Positions 32,534-41,542 of a stretch of 64,000 nucleotides of DNA are shown in pieces. The first letter of the stretch is position 1, and each line of letters begins with the position of its first letter. The position numbers were made by a program, and so were the translations under genes. The stretch comes from Actinoallomurus purpureus (GTDB lineage: Bacteria > Actinomycetota > Actinomycetes > Streptosporangiales > Streptosporangiaceae), in the NCBI RefSeq assembly GCF_024055795.1, contig NZ_JAMXMY010000003.1:124001-188000 (forward strand), read 5' to 3'. The notes under the pieces are model-generated. The model did not search any database and was not told where the DNA came from. It saw only the letters and a list, made by a program, of their open reading frames with translations.

Positions 32534-33729
32534 GTACTACCAAGGCTCGCGCGCCCATGGGACTCACCAGGCTCGCGTGTGCGGCCGCGGTCGTCCTCAC
32601 GGCGGCGGGCTGCGGTGGCGGCTCCACCGGGGGCCGGGCCGCGGAGGTGCCCCACCTCGCCGCCCAGCAGGAGATCGGCGCCTCCGAGGGCAGGCTGAAC
32701 CTGGTGATCTGGGCCGGGTACGCCGAGGACGGGTCCAGCGACAAGACCGTCGACTGGGTGAACGCCTTCGAGAAGAAGACCGGCTGCAAGGTCAACGCGA
32801 AGGTCGCGGACACGTCCGACTCGATGGTCGCGCTGATGAAGACCGGGCAGTACGACGGTGTGTCGGCGTCCGGCGACGCGTCGCTGCGGCTCGTCTACGG
32901 CGGCACCGTCGCGCCGGTCAACACGAACCTGCTCAAGAACTACCGGGACATCCCGTCGTTCCTGAAGAACCAGCCGTACAACTCGGTCAAGGGCCAGATG
33001 TACGGCACTCCGCACGGCTACGGCGCCAACTACCTGATGTACCGGACGGACAAGATCCCGGGCACGCCCCCGTCCTGGAGCATCGTGTGGGACAAGAACA
33101 CCGACGCGGCCGACCACGTCGTCGCGTACGACTCGCCGATCTACCTCGCCGACGCCGCGCTCTACCTCAGGGCGCACCGCCCGGACCTGAAGATCACTGA
33201 TGTGTACGAGCTGTCGCAGAAGCAGTTCGACGCCGCCGCCGACCTGCTCAAGCGGCAGCGCTCGAACGTCAACCAGTACTGGTCGAACTACCTGGACGAG
33301 GTCCAGGCGTTCAAGGCGGGCGACAACTACGCGGGGACGGCGTGGCAGGTGACCGCCAACGTCGCCAAGTCCGAGAAGGCGCCCGTCGCGACCACCATCC
33401 CGACGGAGGGCGCCACCGGATGGTCGGACACCTGGATGATCGCCTCCCGCGCCGAGCACCCCAACTGCATGTACAAGTGGATGAACTGGATCACATCTCC
33501 CAAGGTGCAGGCGGCGGTGGCGCAGTGGTTCGGTGAGGCTCCGGCCAACCCGAAGGCCTGCAGATACGCGGCGAAGGGCTTCTGCACGCAGTTCCGCGTC
33601 GGCGACATCGGCTTCTACAAGCGCCTTGCGTTCTGGAAGACTCCCGTCGCAGACTGTGGCGATTCTCGCGGAGCGAGTTGCGTCGACTACTCCAAGTGGA
33701 CGCAGCTCTGGACGCAGATCAAGGGATAG
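32512..33729 (+). CDS. extracellular polyamine-type solute-binding lipoprotein (PotD/PotF-like), copy 1
   Basis: 405 aa. Signal peptide with lipobox LTAAGC, then a family 1/spermidine-putrescine binding fold: LNLVIWAGYAEDGSSDKTVDWVNAFEKKTGCKV, YDGVSASGDASLRLVYGGTVAPVN, YGANYLMYRTDKI and the C-terminal CVDYSKWTQLWTQIKG. It delivers substrate to the permeases encoded downstream. Two starts fit (32512 and 32557); GAGGAG precedes the first. It is a paralogue of the protein at 34884, and both end in the same WTQIKG tail. The downstream aldehyde dehydrogenase suggests a polyamine, but the ligand is not shown. Confidence 0.88.
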   Translation: MRFAGLARTTKARAPMGLTRLACAAAVVLTAAGCGGGSTGGRAAEVPHLAAQQEIGASEGRLNLVIWAGYAEDGSSDKTVDWVNAFEKKTGCKVNAKVADTSDSMVALMKTGQYDGVSASGDASLRLVYGGTVAPVNTNLLKNYRDIPSFLKNQPYNSVKGQMYGTPHGYGANYLMYRTDKIPGTPPSWSIVWDKNTDAADHVVAYDSPIYLADAALYLRAHRPDLKITDVYELSQKQFDAAADLLKRQRSNVNQYWSNYLDEVQAFKAGDNYAGTAWQVTANVAKSEKAPVATTIPTEGATGWSDTWMIASRAEHPNCMYKWMNWITSPKVQAAVAQWFGEAPANPKACRYAAKGFCTQFRVGDIGFYKRLAFWKTPVADCGDSRGASCVDYSKWTQLWTQIKG

Positions 33730-34794
33730 ATGAATCAGATGAACACCGAAGAGCCCGGCGTCTCCGCCGCGGTGACCCTGCGTGGGCTTCGCAAGACCTT
33801 CGGTGAGGTCACCGCCGTCGACGACGTCGACCTGGAGATCCGCGACGGCGAGTTCTTCGCGATGCTCGGGCCGTCCGGCTCGGGCAAGACGACGGTGCTG
33901 CGGATGATCGCCGGCTTCGAGACCCCCACCTCCGGCGAGGTCCGCCTCGGCGACCGCGTCGTCACGAAGCTGCCCCCCTTCGAACGCGACGTCAACACCG
34001 TCTTCCAGGACTACGCGCTCTTTCCCCACATGAACGTCCTGGCCAACGTCGAGTACGGCCTCAAGGTCAAGAAGGTCGGCAAGAAGGAGCGCCGCGAGCG
34101 CGCCCTGCAGGCGCTGCGGTCCGTCCGCCTCGAGGGGTTCGACGGGCGCAGGCCGGGCCAGCTGTCCGGCGGCCAGCGGCAGCGCGTGGCGCTGGCCCGC
34201 GCGCTGGTCAACCGCCCGAAGGTGCTGCTGCTCGACGAGCCGCTCGGCGCCCTGGACCTCAAGCTCCGCGAGGAGATGCAGGTCGAGCTGAAGGCCATCC
34301 AGCGTGAGGTCGGCATCACCTTCCTGTTCGTCACGCACGACCAGGAGGAGGCGCTGACCATGAGCGACCGGGTCGCGGTGTTCAACGCGGGCCGGATCGA
34401 GCAGGTCGGGACTCCCGCGGAGGTGTACGAGAAGCCGGCGTCGGCGTTCGTGGCCGGGTTCGTCGGCACCTCCAACCTCATCGAGGGCGAGGCGGCCCAG
34501 TCCATACTCGGCCGGCCGGGCGTCTACAGCGTCCGGCCGGAGAAGCTTCGCGTTGAAACGGACCTCGACGCGAAGCTGCCCGAAGGCGAGCACTCCGCGA
34601 CCGGCACGGTGGCGGAGGTCGTCTACGCGGGGGCGGCCACCCGGTTCGTCGTGGACCTCGACGCCGGAGGCCGGCTGGTGGCACTGCAGCAGAACCTGCA
34701 GTCCTCCTCGATGGACGTGCTGAAGCTGCGCGAAGCCCGGGTCAGGCTCGTGTGGCGTCGTGAGCACGAGTTCGCCATCCCCGGTCCGACGTGA
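33730..34794 (+). CDS. potA: polyamine-type ABC transporter ATP-binding protein
   Basis: 354 aa. Walker [11 protein letters not shown]-loop [21 protein letters not shown], signature [15 protein letters not shown], Walker [21 protein letters not shown] and H-loop [14 protein letters not shown] are all intact. A C-terminal TOBE-like domain begins at about 260. It starts directly after the first binding-protein gene with no gap (TAGATGAATCAG). Drives uptake through PotB/PotC-type permeases encoded downstream. Confidence 0.94.
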   Translation: MNQMNTEEPGVSAAVTLRGLRKTFGEVTAVDDVDLEIRDGEFFAMLGPSGSGKTTVLRMIAGFETPTSGEVRLGDRVVTKLPPFERDVNTVFQDYALFPHMNVLANVEYGLKVKKVGKKERRERALQALRSVRLEGFDGRRPGQLSGGQRQRVALARALVNRPKVLLLDEPLGALDLKLREEMQVELKAIQREVGITFLFVTHDQEEALTMSDRVAVFNAGRIEQVGTPAEVYEKPASAFVAGFVGTSNLIEGEAAQSILGRPGVYSVRPEKLRVETDLDAKLPEGEHSATGTVAEVVYAGAATRFVVDLDAGGRLVALQQNLQSSSMDVLKLREARVRLVWRREHEFAIPGPT

Positions 34795-34883
34795 TCACGG
34801 CCGGTCACCGCCCGACCGGCCGTCTCGCCGTGGCGCGCGCGCCACGGTCTTCCCCGAGAAACCCCCATTTGATCGGAGTCTCC

Positions 34884-36089
34884 ATGCGCCCCACGCGCCT
34901 CGCGCTCGTCGCGGTGGCCGCCGTGTCCCTCCTCGCCGCGGGCTGCGGCGGCAAGAGCGGCGGCTCGCACCACGGCGGGACCGATGCCGCAGGGTTCACG
35001 CCCCCGAAGATCGCCGCACTGTCTTCGCTGGGCCAGGGCGAGGGCCAGGTCAACCTGGTCTCCTGGGCCGGCTACGTGGAGGACGGCTCGAACAACAAGG
35101 CCCTCGACTGGGTCCACCCGTTCGAGCAGCAGACCGGCTGCAAGGTCAACAACAAGGTGGCCGGCACGTCGGACGAGATGCTCAGCCTGATGAAGACCGG
35201 GCAGTACGACGCGGTGTCCGCCTCGGGCGACGCCTCGCTGCGGCTCATCGCCTCCGGCACGGTCGCCCCGGTCAACACGAGCCTGGTGCCGAACTACGCC
35301 GACATCTTCCCGGATCTGAAGAACAAGCCGTGGAACTCGGTCGACGGCAAGATGTACGGCATCCCGCACGGCCGGGGCGCCAACACGCTGATGTACCGGA
35401 CGGACAAGGTCAATCCCGCCCCTGACTCCTGGAGCGTGGTCTTCGACCCGAACTCCCCGTACAAGGGGCACATCACCGCGTACGACTCGCCGATCTACAT
35501 CGCGGACGCGGCGCTGTACCTGAGCGCGACGCAGCCGGCCCTCGGGATCAAGGATCCGTACGCGCTGGACCAGAAGCAGTTCGACGCCGCCGTGAACCTG
35601 CTCAAGGAGCAGAAGAAGATCGTCGGTGAGTACTGGTCGGACGCCACGAAGACCCAGCAGTCGTTCAAGAGCGGAGACACGCTCCTCGGCACCACCTGGC
35701 AGGTGATCGCCAACGGGCTGATGGGCGAGAAGGCCCCCGTCCAGACAGTGCTGCCCAAGGAGGGTGCCACCGGCTGGTCCGACACCTGGATGGTGGCGGC
35801 CAAGGCGCAGCACCCGAACTGCGCCTACAAGTGGTTCGACTGGGTGGTCTCCCCGAAGGTGAACGCCCAGATCGCCGAGAGCTGGGGTGAGGCGCCGGCC
35901 AACAGCAAGGCGTGCGCCCTGACCGCCGACAAGAAGTTCTGCGACACCTACCACGCCGCGGACGCGCCGTACTGGACCAAGGTCCACTACTGGAACACGC
36001 CGATCGCCCAGTGCCTCGACGGGCGCAAGGACGTCACCTGCGTGGACTACTCCAAGTGGACGCAGGCCTGGACACAGATCAAGGGCTGA
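34884..36089 (+). CDS. extracellular polyamine-type solute-binding lipoprotein, copy 2
   Basis: 401 aa. Signal peptide MRPTRLALVAVAAVSLLAAGC with a clean lipobox, then the same fold as copy 1: GQVNLVSWAGYVEDGSNNKALDWVHPFEQQTGCKV, YDAVSASGDASLRLI, GRGANTLMYRTDKV and a CVDYSKWTQAWTQIKG tail. The ATG at 34884 follows GGAG and starts the signal peptide; the frame is open further upstream without protein character. Two binding proteins flanking one ATPase and sharing one permease pair suggest duplicated and partly divergent ligand range. The stop overlaps the permease start (TGATG). Confidence 0.9.
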   Translation: MRPTRLALVAVAAVSLLAAGCGGKSGGSHHGGTDAAGFTPPKIAALSSLGQGEGQVNLVSWAGYVEDGSNNKALDWVHPFEQQTGCKVNNKVAGTSDEMLSLMKTGQYDAVSASGDASLRLIASGTVAPVNTSLVPNYADIFPDLKNKPWNSVDGKMYGIPHGRGANTLMYRTDKVNPAPDSWSVVFDPNSPYKGHITAYDSPIYIADAALYLSATQPALGIKDPYALDQKQFDAAVNLLKEQKKIVGEYWSDATKTQQSFKSGDTLLGTTWQVIANGLMGEKAPVQTVLPKEGATGWSDTWMVAAKAQHPNCAYKWFDWVVSPKVNAQIAESWGEAPANSKACALTADKKFCDTYHAADAPYWTKVHYWNTPIAQCLDGRKDVTCVDYSKWTQAWTQIKG

Positions 36090-36970
36090 TGAGCACCATC
36101 GCGACGCCCGGCGGGCCGGTTCGCCGGCTCGCCGGGCTGCTGTACCGACGGCCGTACCTCCGGCTGGCCGGGCTCCTGTCCGCGCCGCTGCTGTGGCTCG
36201 TCGTGGCCTACCTGGGCGCCCTGGCGGCGTTGTTCGCCGCCGCGTTCTGGACCACCGACGTGTTCACCGGTGAGGTCGTCCGGCAGTTCAACCTGGGCAA
36301 CTTCCAGGAGCTGTGGAGTCAGGGCGTCTACCGGACGATCACGCTGCGCAGCGTGGGCGTGGCCGTGGCGGTCACCGTCGTCGACGGCGTGATCGCCTTC
36401 CCGATGGCCTTCTACATGGCCAAGATCGCCTCGCCGCGCGCCCAGCGCTGGCTGGTGATCGCGGTGCTGACGCCGCTGTGGGCGAGCTACCTGGTGAAGG
36501 CGTACGCCTGGCGGGTCATGTTCTCCGGCACCGGGGTGCTGAACTGGGTCCTCGACCCGTTCGGGATCCACGGCCCCGGGTACGGCCTGCCGGCCACCGT
36601 CGTGACCCTGGCGTACCTCTGGCTGCCGTACATGATCCTGCCGCTCTACGCGGGCCTCGAACGGCTGCCGAACTCCCTGCTGGACGCCTCCGGCGACCTC
36701 GGCGCCCGGACGTTCCGCACGGTCATCTGGCCGGTGGCGTTCCCCGCGGTGATCGCCGGATCGATCTTCACCTTCTCGCTGTCGCTCGGCGACTACATCA
36801 CGGTGAAGATCGTGGGCGGCAAGAGCCAGCTCATCGGCAATGTGGTCTACGACAACGTCGGCGCGGCGAACAACCTGCCGTTCGCCGCCGCCGTCGCGAC
36901 GATCCCGGTGGCCGTCATGGTGATCTACCTGGTCGCCGTGCGCCGCACCGGGGCCCTGGACAACCTCTGA
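36089..36970 (+). CDS. potB: polyamine-type ABC transporter permease 1
   Basis: 293 aa with six predicted membrane helices and the permease EAA loop (LPNSLLDASGDLGARTFRTVIWPVAFPAVIAG). The start ATG overlaps the previous stop. Helix-rich stretches include LSAPLLWLVVAYLGALAALFAAAFW and VVTLAYLWLPYMILPLYAGL. Works as heterodimer with the next gene. Confidence 0.93.
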   Translation: MSTIATPGGPVRRLAGLLYRRPYLRLAGLLSAPLLWLVVAYLGALAALFAAAFWTTDVFTGEVVRQFNLGNFQELWSQGVYRTITLRSVGVAVAVTVVDGVIAFPMAFYMAKIASPRAQRWLVIAVLTPLWASYLVKAYAWRVMFSGTGVLNWVLDPFGIHGPGYGLPATVVTLAYLWLPYMILPLYAGLERLPNSLLDASGDLGARTFRTVIWPVAFPAVIAGSIFTFSLSLGDYITVKIVGGKSQLIGNVVYDNVGAANNLPFAAAVATIPVAVMVIYLVAVRRTGALDNL

Positions 36971-36999
36971 CGCTCCGCAGCACCAGATTGGGGGAAGCG

Positions 37000-37050
37000 A
37001 TGTTCCGTTCCGGGCCCGACGCCGGAGACGCGGCATCGCGAGCCGGATGA
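37000..37050 (+). CDS. short leader cistron coupled to the second permease gene
   Basis: 16 codons (MFRSGPDAGDAASRAG) from ATG 37000. A strong GGGGGAAG ribosome site precedes it at good distance, while the permease ATG at 37047 has only a weak site. The minicistron's TGA overlaps that ATG (ATGA), so translation of the permease probably depends on re-initiation from this leader. No duplication is visible here. Confidence 0.55.
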   Translation: MFRSGPDAGDAASRAG

Positions 37051-37853
37051 CGCTTTCGCGGGGAGCCCGCATCGGCCTGCGCGTGGCGATGGTACTCGGG
37101 CTCGGTGTGATCTACGTGCCGCTGCTCGTCGTACTGATCAACTCGTTCAACGCCGACCGGGCGTTCGCCTGGCCGCCCGCGCACCTGACCGGGCGGTGGT
37201 GGTCGGCGGCGTGGGACAACGGCGGGGTGCGGTCGGCGCTGTGGACGTCGGTGAAGGCCGGCCTGGGCGCCACCGTGGTGGCCCTGGTGCTGGGCACGAT
37301 GGCGGCCTTCGCCGTGCAGCGCTACCGGTTCTTCGGCCGCGGCACGGTGTCGTTGCTGGTCATCCTGCCGATCGCGCTGCCCGGCATCGTCACGGGCATC
37401 GCGCTGAACAACGCGTTCCGTACGGTCCTGACGCCGCTGGGGATCCAGCTCGGCCTGTTCACCGTGATCGTGGGCCACGCGACGTTCTGCGTGGTCACCG
37501 TCTACAACAACGTCCTGGCCCGGCTGCGCCGGCTCGGCACCCGTGTCGAGGAGGCCTCGGCCGACCTGGGCGCCGACACGTTCCAGACATTCCGGTACGT
37601 CACGTTCCCGCTGCTGCGCTCGGCCCTCCTGGCGGGTGGGCTGCTGTCGTTCGCGCTGTCCTTCGACGAGATCATCGTCACGACGTTCACGGCCGGGGCG
37701 GGCGTGCAGACGCTGCCGATCTGGATCTTCAACAACCTCTTCCGGCCGAACCAGGCGCCGATCGTCAACGTCGTGGCCGCGGCCCTGATCGTGCTGTCCG
37801 TCGTGCCGGTCTACCTCGCCCAGCGCGTCTCCGGGGATACCCGCGGCCTGTAG
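37047..37853 (+). CDS. potC: polyamine-type ABC transporter permease 2
   Basis: 268 aa with six helices; membrane segments include VAMVLGLGVIYVPLLVVLINSF and VSLLVILPIALPGIVTGIALNN. The EAA loop reads RVEEASADLGADTFQTFRYVTFPLLRSALLAG. It partners with the upstream permease. Translation appears to be coupled to a 16-codon leader. Confidence 0.93.
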   Translation: MTLSRGARIGLRVAMVLGLGVIYVPLLVVLINSFNADRAFAWPPAHLTGRWWSAAWDNGGVRSALWTSVKAGLGATVVALVLGTMAAFAVQRYRFFGRGTVSLLVILPIALPGIVTGIALNNAFRTVLTPLGIQLGLFTVIVGHATFCVVTVYNNVLARLRRLGTRVEEASADLGADTFQTFRYVTFPLLRSALLAGGLLSFALSFDEIIVTTFTAGAGVQTLPIWIFNNLFRPNQAPIVNVVAAALIVLSVVPVYLAQRVSGDTRGL

Positions 37854-37907
37854 CCGGGACACCCGTGACGGCAGACAACGCAGACAACCCAGGAAGGACC
37901 GACCGCT

Positions 37908-39338
37908 TTGAAGCGCACCGTCCGTAACTTCGTGAACGGCTCGCCGGTCGACGCGGCCGACGGCCGTACCGCGGACCTGATCAGCCCCGTCACCGGCGAG
38001 GCGTTCGGCACGGCCCCGATCTCCGGGCAGGCCGAGGTCGACGCGGCGTTCGACGCCGCGTCGCGCGCGTTCGAGACCTGGCGCGACACGACGCCGTCCG
38101 AACGCCAGCTCGCGCTGCTGCGCATCGCCGACGCCATCGAGTCGCGTGCCGACGAGTTGGTCGCGCTCGAGTCGGAGAACACCGGCAAGCCGATCGGCCT
38201 GACGGCGTCGGAGGAGATCCCGCCGATGGTCGACCAGATCCGGTTCTTCGCCGGCGCGGCGCGGATCCTGGAGGGTCGCTCGGCAGGGGAGTACATGGCC
38301 GGCCACACCTCCTGGATCCGGCGCGAGCCGATCGGCGTGTGCGCCCAGGTCACGCCGTGGAACTACCCGATGATGATGGCGGTCTGGAAGTTCGCTCCGG
38401 CCATCGCCGCGGGCAACACGGTGGTGCTGAAGCCGTCCGACACGACTCCGGTGACGACGGCGCTGCTGGCCGAGATCGCCGCCGAGTTCCTCCCGCCGGG
38501 CGTCCTCAACGTCGTCTGCGGCGACCGCGACACCGGACGGCTCCTCGTCGAGCACCCCGTCCCGCAGATGGTGTCGATCACCGGTTCGGTGCGCGCCGGT
38601 ACCGAGGTCGCCCGGTCGGCCGCCGCCGACCTGAAGAAGGTGCACCTCGAGCTGGGCGGCAAAGCGCCGGTCATCGTGTTCGACGACGCGGACGTCGAGG
38701 CCGCGGCCCAGGCGATCGCCGAGGCCGGGTACTTCAACGCCGGCCAGGACTGCACGGCCGCGACGAGGGTGCTGGCCGCGCCGGGTCTCCACGACGACTT
38801 CGTCGCCGCCCTGACCGAACAGGCCGCTCGGACCCGCACCGGCCTGCCCGACGACGAGGACGTTCTGTACGGCCCGCTCAACAACGCCGTCCAGCTCGAC
38901 CGGGTCGCCGGCTTCATCGACCGGCTGCCCGATCACGCGTCCGTGACCACCGGCGGCTCACGCCTTCGTGAGCAGGGCTTCTTCTACGAGCCGACCGTCG
39001 TGTCCGGGCTGCGCCAAGGCGACGAGGCCGTACAGAGCGAGATCTTCGGCCCGGTCATCACCGTGCAGCGCTTCGCCGAAGAGGACGAGGCCGTCCGCTG
39101 GGCCAACGGCGTGAAGTACGGCCTGGCGTCCTCGGTCTGGACCCGCGACCACGGCCGGGCGATGCGCGTGTCGCGGCGGCTCGACTTCGGCTGCGTCTGG
39201 ATCAACACGCACATCCCGCTCGTCGCCGAGATGCCGCACGGCGGGTTCAAGCACTCCGGGTACGGCAAGGACCTGTCGATGTACGGCTTCGAGGACTACA
39301 CCCGCGTCAAGCACGTGATGTCCAACATCGAGTCCTGA
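37908..39338 (+). CDS. gamma-aminobutyraldehyde dehydrogenase-type ALDH
   Basis: 476 aa NAD(P)+-dependent aldehyde dehydrogenase: EVTPWNYP-type motif (AQVTPWNYPMMMAVWKFAPAIAAGN), ITGSVRAGTEVARSAA cofactor region, Glu in HLELGGKAPVIVFDDAD and catalytic Cys in FNAGQDCTAATRVL. It matches the PatD/YdcW group that oxidises 4-aminobutanal from putrescine to GABA, which fits the transporter genes before it. Translation starts at TTG 37908, preceded by AGGAAGG. Likely the last gene of the operon. Confidence 0.88.
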   Translation: MKRTVRNFVNGSPVDAADGRTADLISPVTGEAFGTAPISGQAEVDAAFDAASRAFETWRDTTPSERQLALLRIADAIESRADELVALESENTGKPIGLTASEEIPPMVDQIRFFAGAARILEGRSAGEYMAGHTSWIRREPIGVCAQVTPWNYPMMMAVWKFAPAIAAGNTVVLKPSDTTPVTTALLAEIAAEFLPPGVLNVVCGDRDTGRLLVEHPVPQMVSITGSVRAGTEVARSAAADLKKVHLELGGKAPVIVFDDADVEAAAQAIAEAGYFNAGQDCTAATRVLAAPGLHDDFVAALTEQAARTRTGLPDDEDVLYGPLNNAVQLDRVAGFIDRLPDHASVTTGGSRLREQGFFYEPTVVSGLRQGDEAVQSEIFGPVITVQRFAEEDEAVRWANGVKYGLASSVWTRDHGRAMRVSRRLDFGCVWINTHIPLVAEMPHGGFKHSGYGKDLSMYGFEDYTRVKHVMSNIES

Positions 39339-39361
39339 GTTCCTGATCTACATTGTAAAGG

Positions 39362-39390
39362 TGCGGGCCGCGTCGCGGCGAGCGCGGCCC
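39362..39390. terminator. hairpin between convergent ALDH and aldo/keto reductase genes
   Basis: GGGCCGCG / CGCGGCCC stem with a 10-nt loop just past the ALDH stop and before the minus-strand stop at 39392. It could serve both directions. Confidence 0.5.
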
Positions 39391-39391
39391 G

Positions 39392-40396
39392 TCAGCGGCC
39401 CGGGGCGACCGGTCCATCCCCGGCGCCCGTGCTCCCGATCGCCGCCGCGATCTCGTCGAGATCCTCGGGGGTCAGTTCCAGGGACGCGGCCGGCAGCCAG
39501 CCGTCGATCTGGTCCGGGCGCCGGGCGCCGACGATCGCGCCGGTCACCCCGCGCCAGGCGAGGGTCCAGGCCACCGCGACCGAGGCGGCCGGTACGCCGC
39601 GCCGCTCCGCGACCGCCGCCAGAGCGTCGGCGAGTGCGAGGTTGGCGTCGAGGTTCGTCGTGAAGTCCGGGTGGCGCTTGCGCCAGTCGTCCTCGGGGAG
39701 GTTCGCGACGCGCTCACGGGAGAACGCCCCGGTGAGCAGCCCCGACTGCATCGGCGAGTAGACGATCACACCGGTGCCGTGCTCGGCGCACCAGCCGATC
39801 TCGGCGGCGGCGGAGCGGCGGATCGCCGAGAACGGCGGCTGGAGCGAGTCCACGTGTCCCAGCTTCTCGGCGGTCTCCAGCCGGCCGACGTCGTGGTTGG
39901 ACAGGCCCACCGCCCGTACCTTGCCCATCGCCTTCAGGTCGAGCAGCGTCTGCCAGTACTCCTCCAGCGGCGTCCCGTCCTGCGCCGGCCAGTGGACCTG
40001 GTACAGATCGATGCGCTCGACACCCAGGCGCCGCAATGAGTCGTCCACCTCGCGGCGAATGCTGTCCGCGGCCCCGATCCGCCGGGGCTGCGCCTCCGGG
40101 TTCGCCGGGTCCCAGACATTGCCGCACTTGGTGAAGACGTACGGCCGGTCGGCCTCCGGGATCTCCCTCAGGGCGCGCCCGACGACCTCTTCCGAATGCC
40201 CCAAGCCGTAGATCGCGGCCGTGTCGATCCAGTTGACGCCCTGCTCGACGGCGTACCGGATCGCCGCGACCGACTCCGCGTCGTCCTGCGGTCCCCACGC
40301 GAACTTCCAGCCGGAGCCGCCGATCGCCCAGGCCCCGAAACCGACCCTGCTGATCTCCATGCCGGTCGTGCCGAGCGGTTGAGCGGGAAGTGCCAC
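39392..40396 (-). CDS. aldo/keto reductase
   Basis: 334 aa TIM-barrel reductase of the general stress/Tas type. The catalytic tetrad is visible: Asp in NWIDTAAIYGLGHSEEVVGRAL with Tyr close by, Lys in YVFTKCGNV and His in YQVHWPAQDGT. NADPH-binding residues lie near GAIVGARRPDQI. GTG 40396 is preceded by AGAGGAG at six bases; the frame upstream to 40414 lacks a site. It lies 73 bp after a second, different reductase gene on the same strand. Substrate unknown. Confidence 0.88.
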   Translation of the reverse strand: MALPAQPLGTTGMEISRVGFGAWAIGGSGWKFAWGPQDDAESVAAIRYAVEQGVNWIDTAAIYGLGHSEEVVGRALREIPEADRPYVFTKCGNVWDPANPEAQPRRIGAADSIRREVDDSLRRLGVERIDLYQVHWPAQDGTPLEEYWQTLLDLKAMGKVRAVGLSNHDVGRLETAEKLGHVDSLQPPFSAIRRSAAAEIGWCAEHGTGVIVYSPMQSGLLTGAFSRERVANLPEDDWRKRHPDFTTNLDANLALADALAAVAERRGVPAASVAVAWTLAWRGVTGAIVGARRPDQIDGWLPAASLELTPEDLDEIAAAIGSTGAGDGPVAPGR

Positions 40397-40469
40397 GTCG
40401 TCTCCTCTTCGCATCGTCGTCTACGTCGCCGTACCTCGTACGGCCTCGATCCCGGGGCCGACCGGCCGG

Positions 40470-41330
40470 TCAGGCCGCGTCCAGCTCCGCGATCTGCTCC
40501 GGTGTGAGCTCCAGGTCGGCCGCCGCCGCCGAGTCGCGGATCGTCTCCGGCCGGCTCGATCCCGGAATCGGGATGACGACCGGGGACTTCGCCAGCATCC
40601 AGGCCAGGCAGACCTGCTGCGGACTCACCCCGTGCGCCCGCGCGACCCGCGCGAACGCCGCGTGGGCGGAGCCCATGTCGCCGGCCTTGGAGATGCCGCC
40701 GAGCGGGCTCCACGGCAGGAAGGCGATGCCCAGCTCGTCGCACAGCCGCAGCTCCGGCTCACTGCTGCGGAACCTCGGTGAGAACTCGTTCTGCACCGAG
40801 ACCAGACGACCGCCGAGGATCTCCTGGGCCTGGCGGATCTGGCCCGGATTCGCGTTGGAGATGCCGGCCATGCGGATCTTTCCCTCGTCCAGGAGGTCGC
40901 GCAGCGCGCCGACGGACTCGGCGTACGGGACGGCCGGATCGGGCCGGTGGAACTGGTACAGCCCGATCGCCTCGACACCGAGCCGCTTGAGCGACGCCTC
41001 GCACGCCCGCCGCAGATGCTCGGGCGACCCGTCGAGCGTCCAGCTCCCGTCGCTGGGGCGCACGTGACCGCCCTTGGTCGCGACCAGCACCTCCGAGGTG
41101 TCGCCGCCGTACGAGGCCAGGGCCTTGGCGATGAGGGACTCGTTGTGCCCGGCATCGTCCGCGCCGATGTGGTACGCGTCGGCCGTGTCGATCAGGGTCA
41201 CGCCCGCGTCGAGGGCCGCGTGGACGGCGGCGATGGAACGGCTCTCCTCGGGCCGTCCCTCGATCGACATGGGCATCGCCCCCAGCCCGATCGCGCCGAC
41301 CTGGACATCGCCGATCCGGCGAGTACGCAT
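40470..41330 (-). CDS. aldo/keto reductase
   Basis: 286 aa. Begins RTRRIGDVQVGAIGLGAMPMS; tetrad Asp and Tyr in TLIDTADAYHIGADDAGHNE, Lys in VLVATKGGHVRP, His in LYQFHRPDP. The C-terminus ends PGSSRPETIRDSAAAADLELTPEQIAELDAA, with the usual cofactor loop. ATG 41330 has GGAGG six bases before it. Divergent from a LysR regulator at 41543, which probably controls it. Confidence 0.9.
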   Translation of the reverse strand: MRTRRIGDVQVGAIGLGAMPMSIEGRPEESRSIAAVHAALDAGVTLIDTADAYHIGADDAGHNESLIAKALASYGGDTSEVLVATKGGHVRPSDGSWTLDGSPEHLRRACEASLKRLGVEAIGLYQFHRPDPAVPYAESVGALRDLLDEGKIRMAGISNANPGQIRQAQEILGGRLVSVQNEFSPRFRSSEPELRLCDELGIAFLPWSPLGGISKAGDMGSAHAAFARVARAHGVSPQQVCLAWMLAKSPVVIPIPGSSRPETIRDSAAAADLELTPEQIAELDAA

Positions 41331-41542
41331 CAAAAGCCTCCGAGGCATCCGTCAGAAGGAATGGAACGATCGTCGCGTCGCGCGGCGCCGCGGGGGACCG
41401 CCGCACGACGGCGACCCGGGCCCCAGACCCGGAAACCGGCGGGCATGCCCCCCGGCCGCTCGACCTCTCTCAGCCTGCTGGCCGGGGGAGCGGGTGTCCA
41501 ACAGAAGAAACCGATGAGATCAAGCAGTTAGAGTGCTGAATC

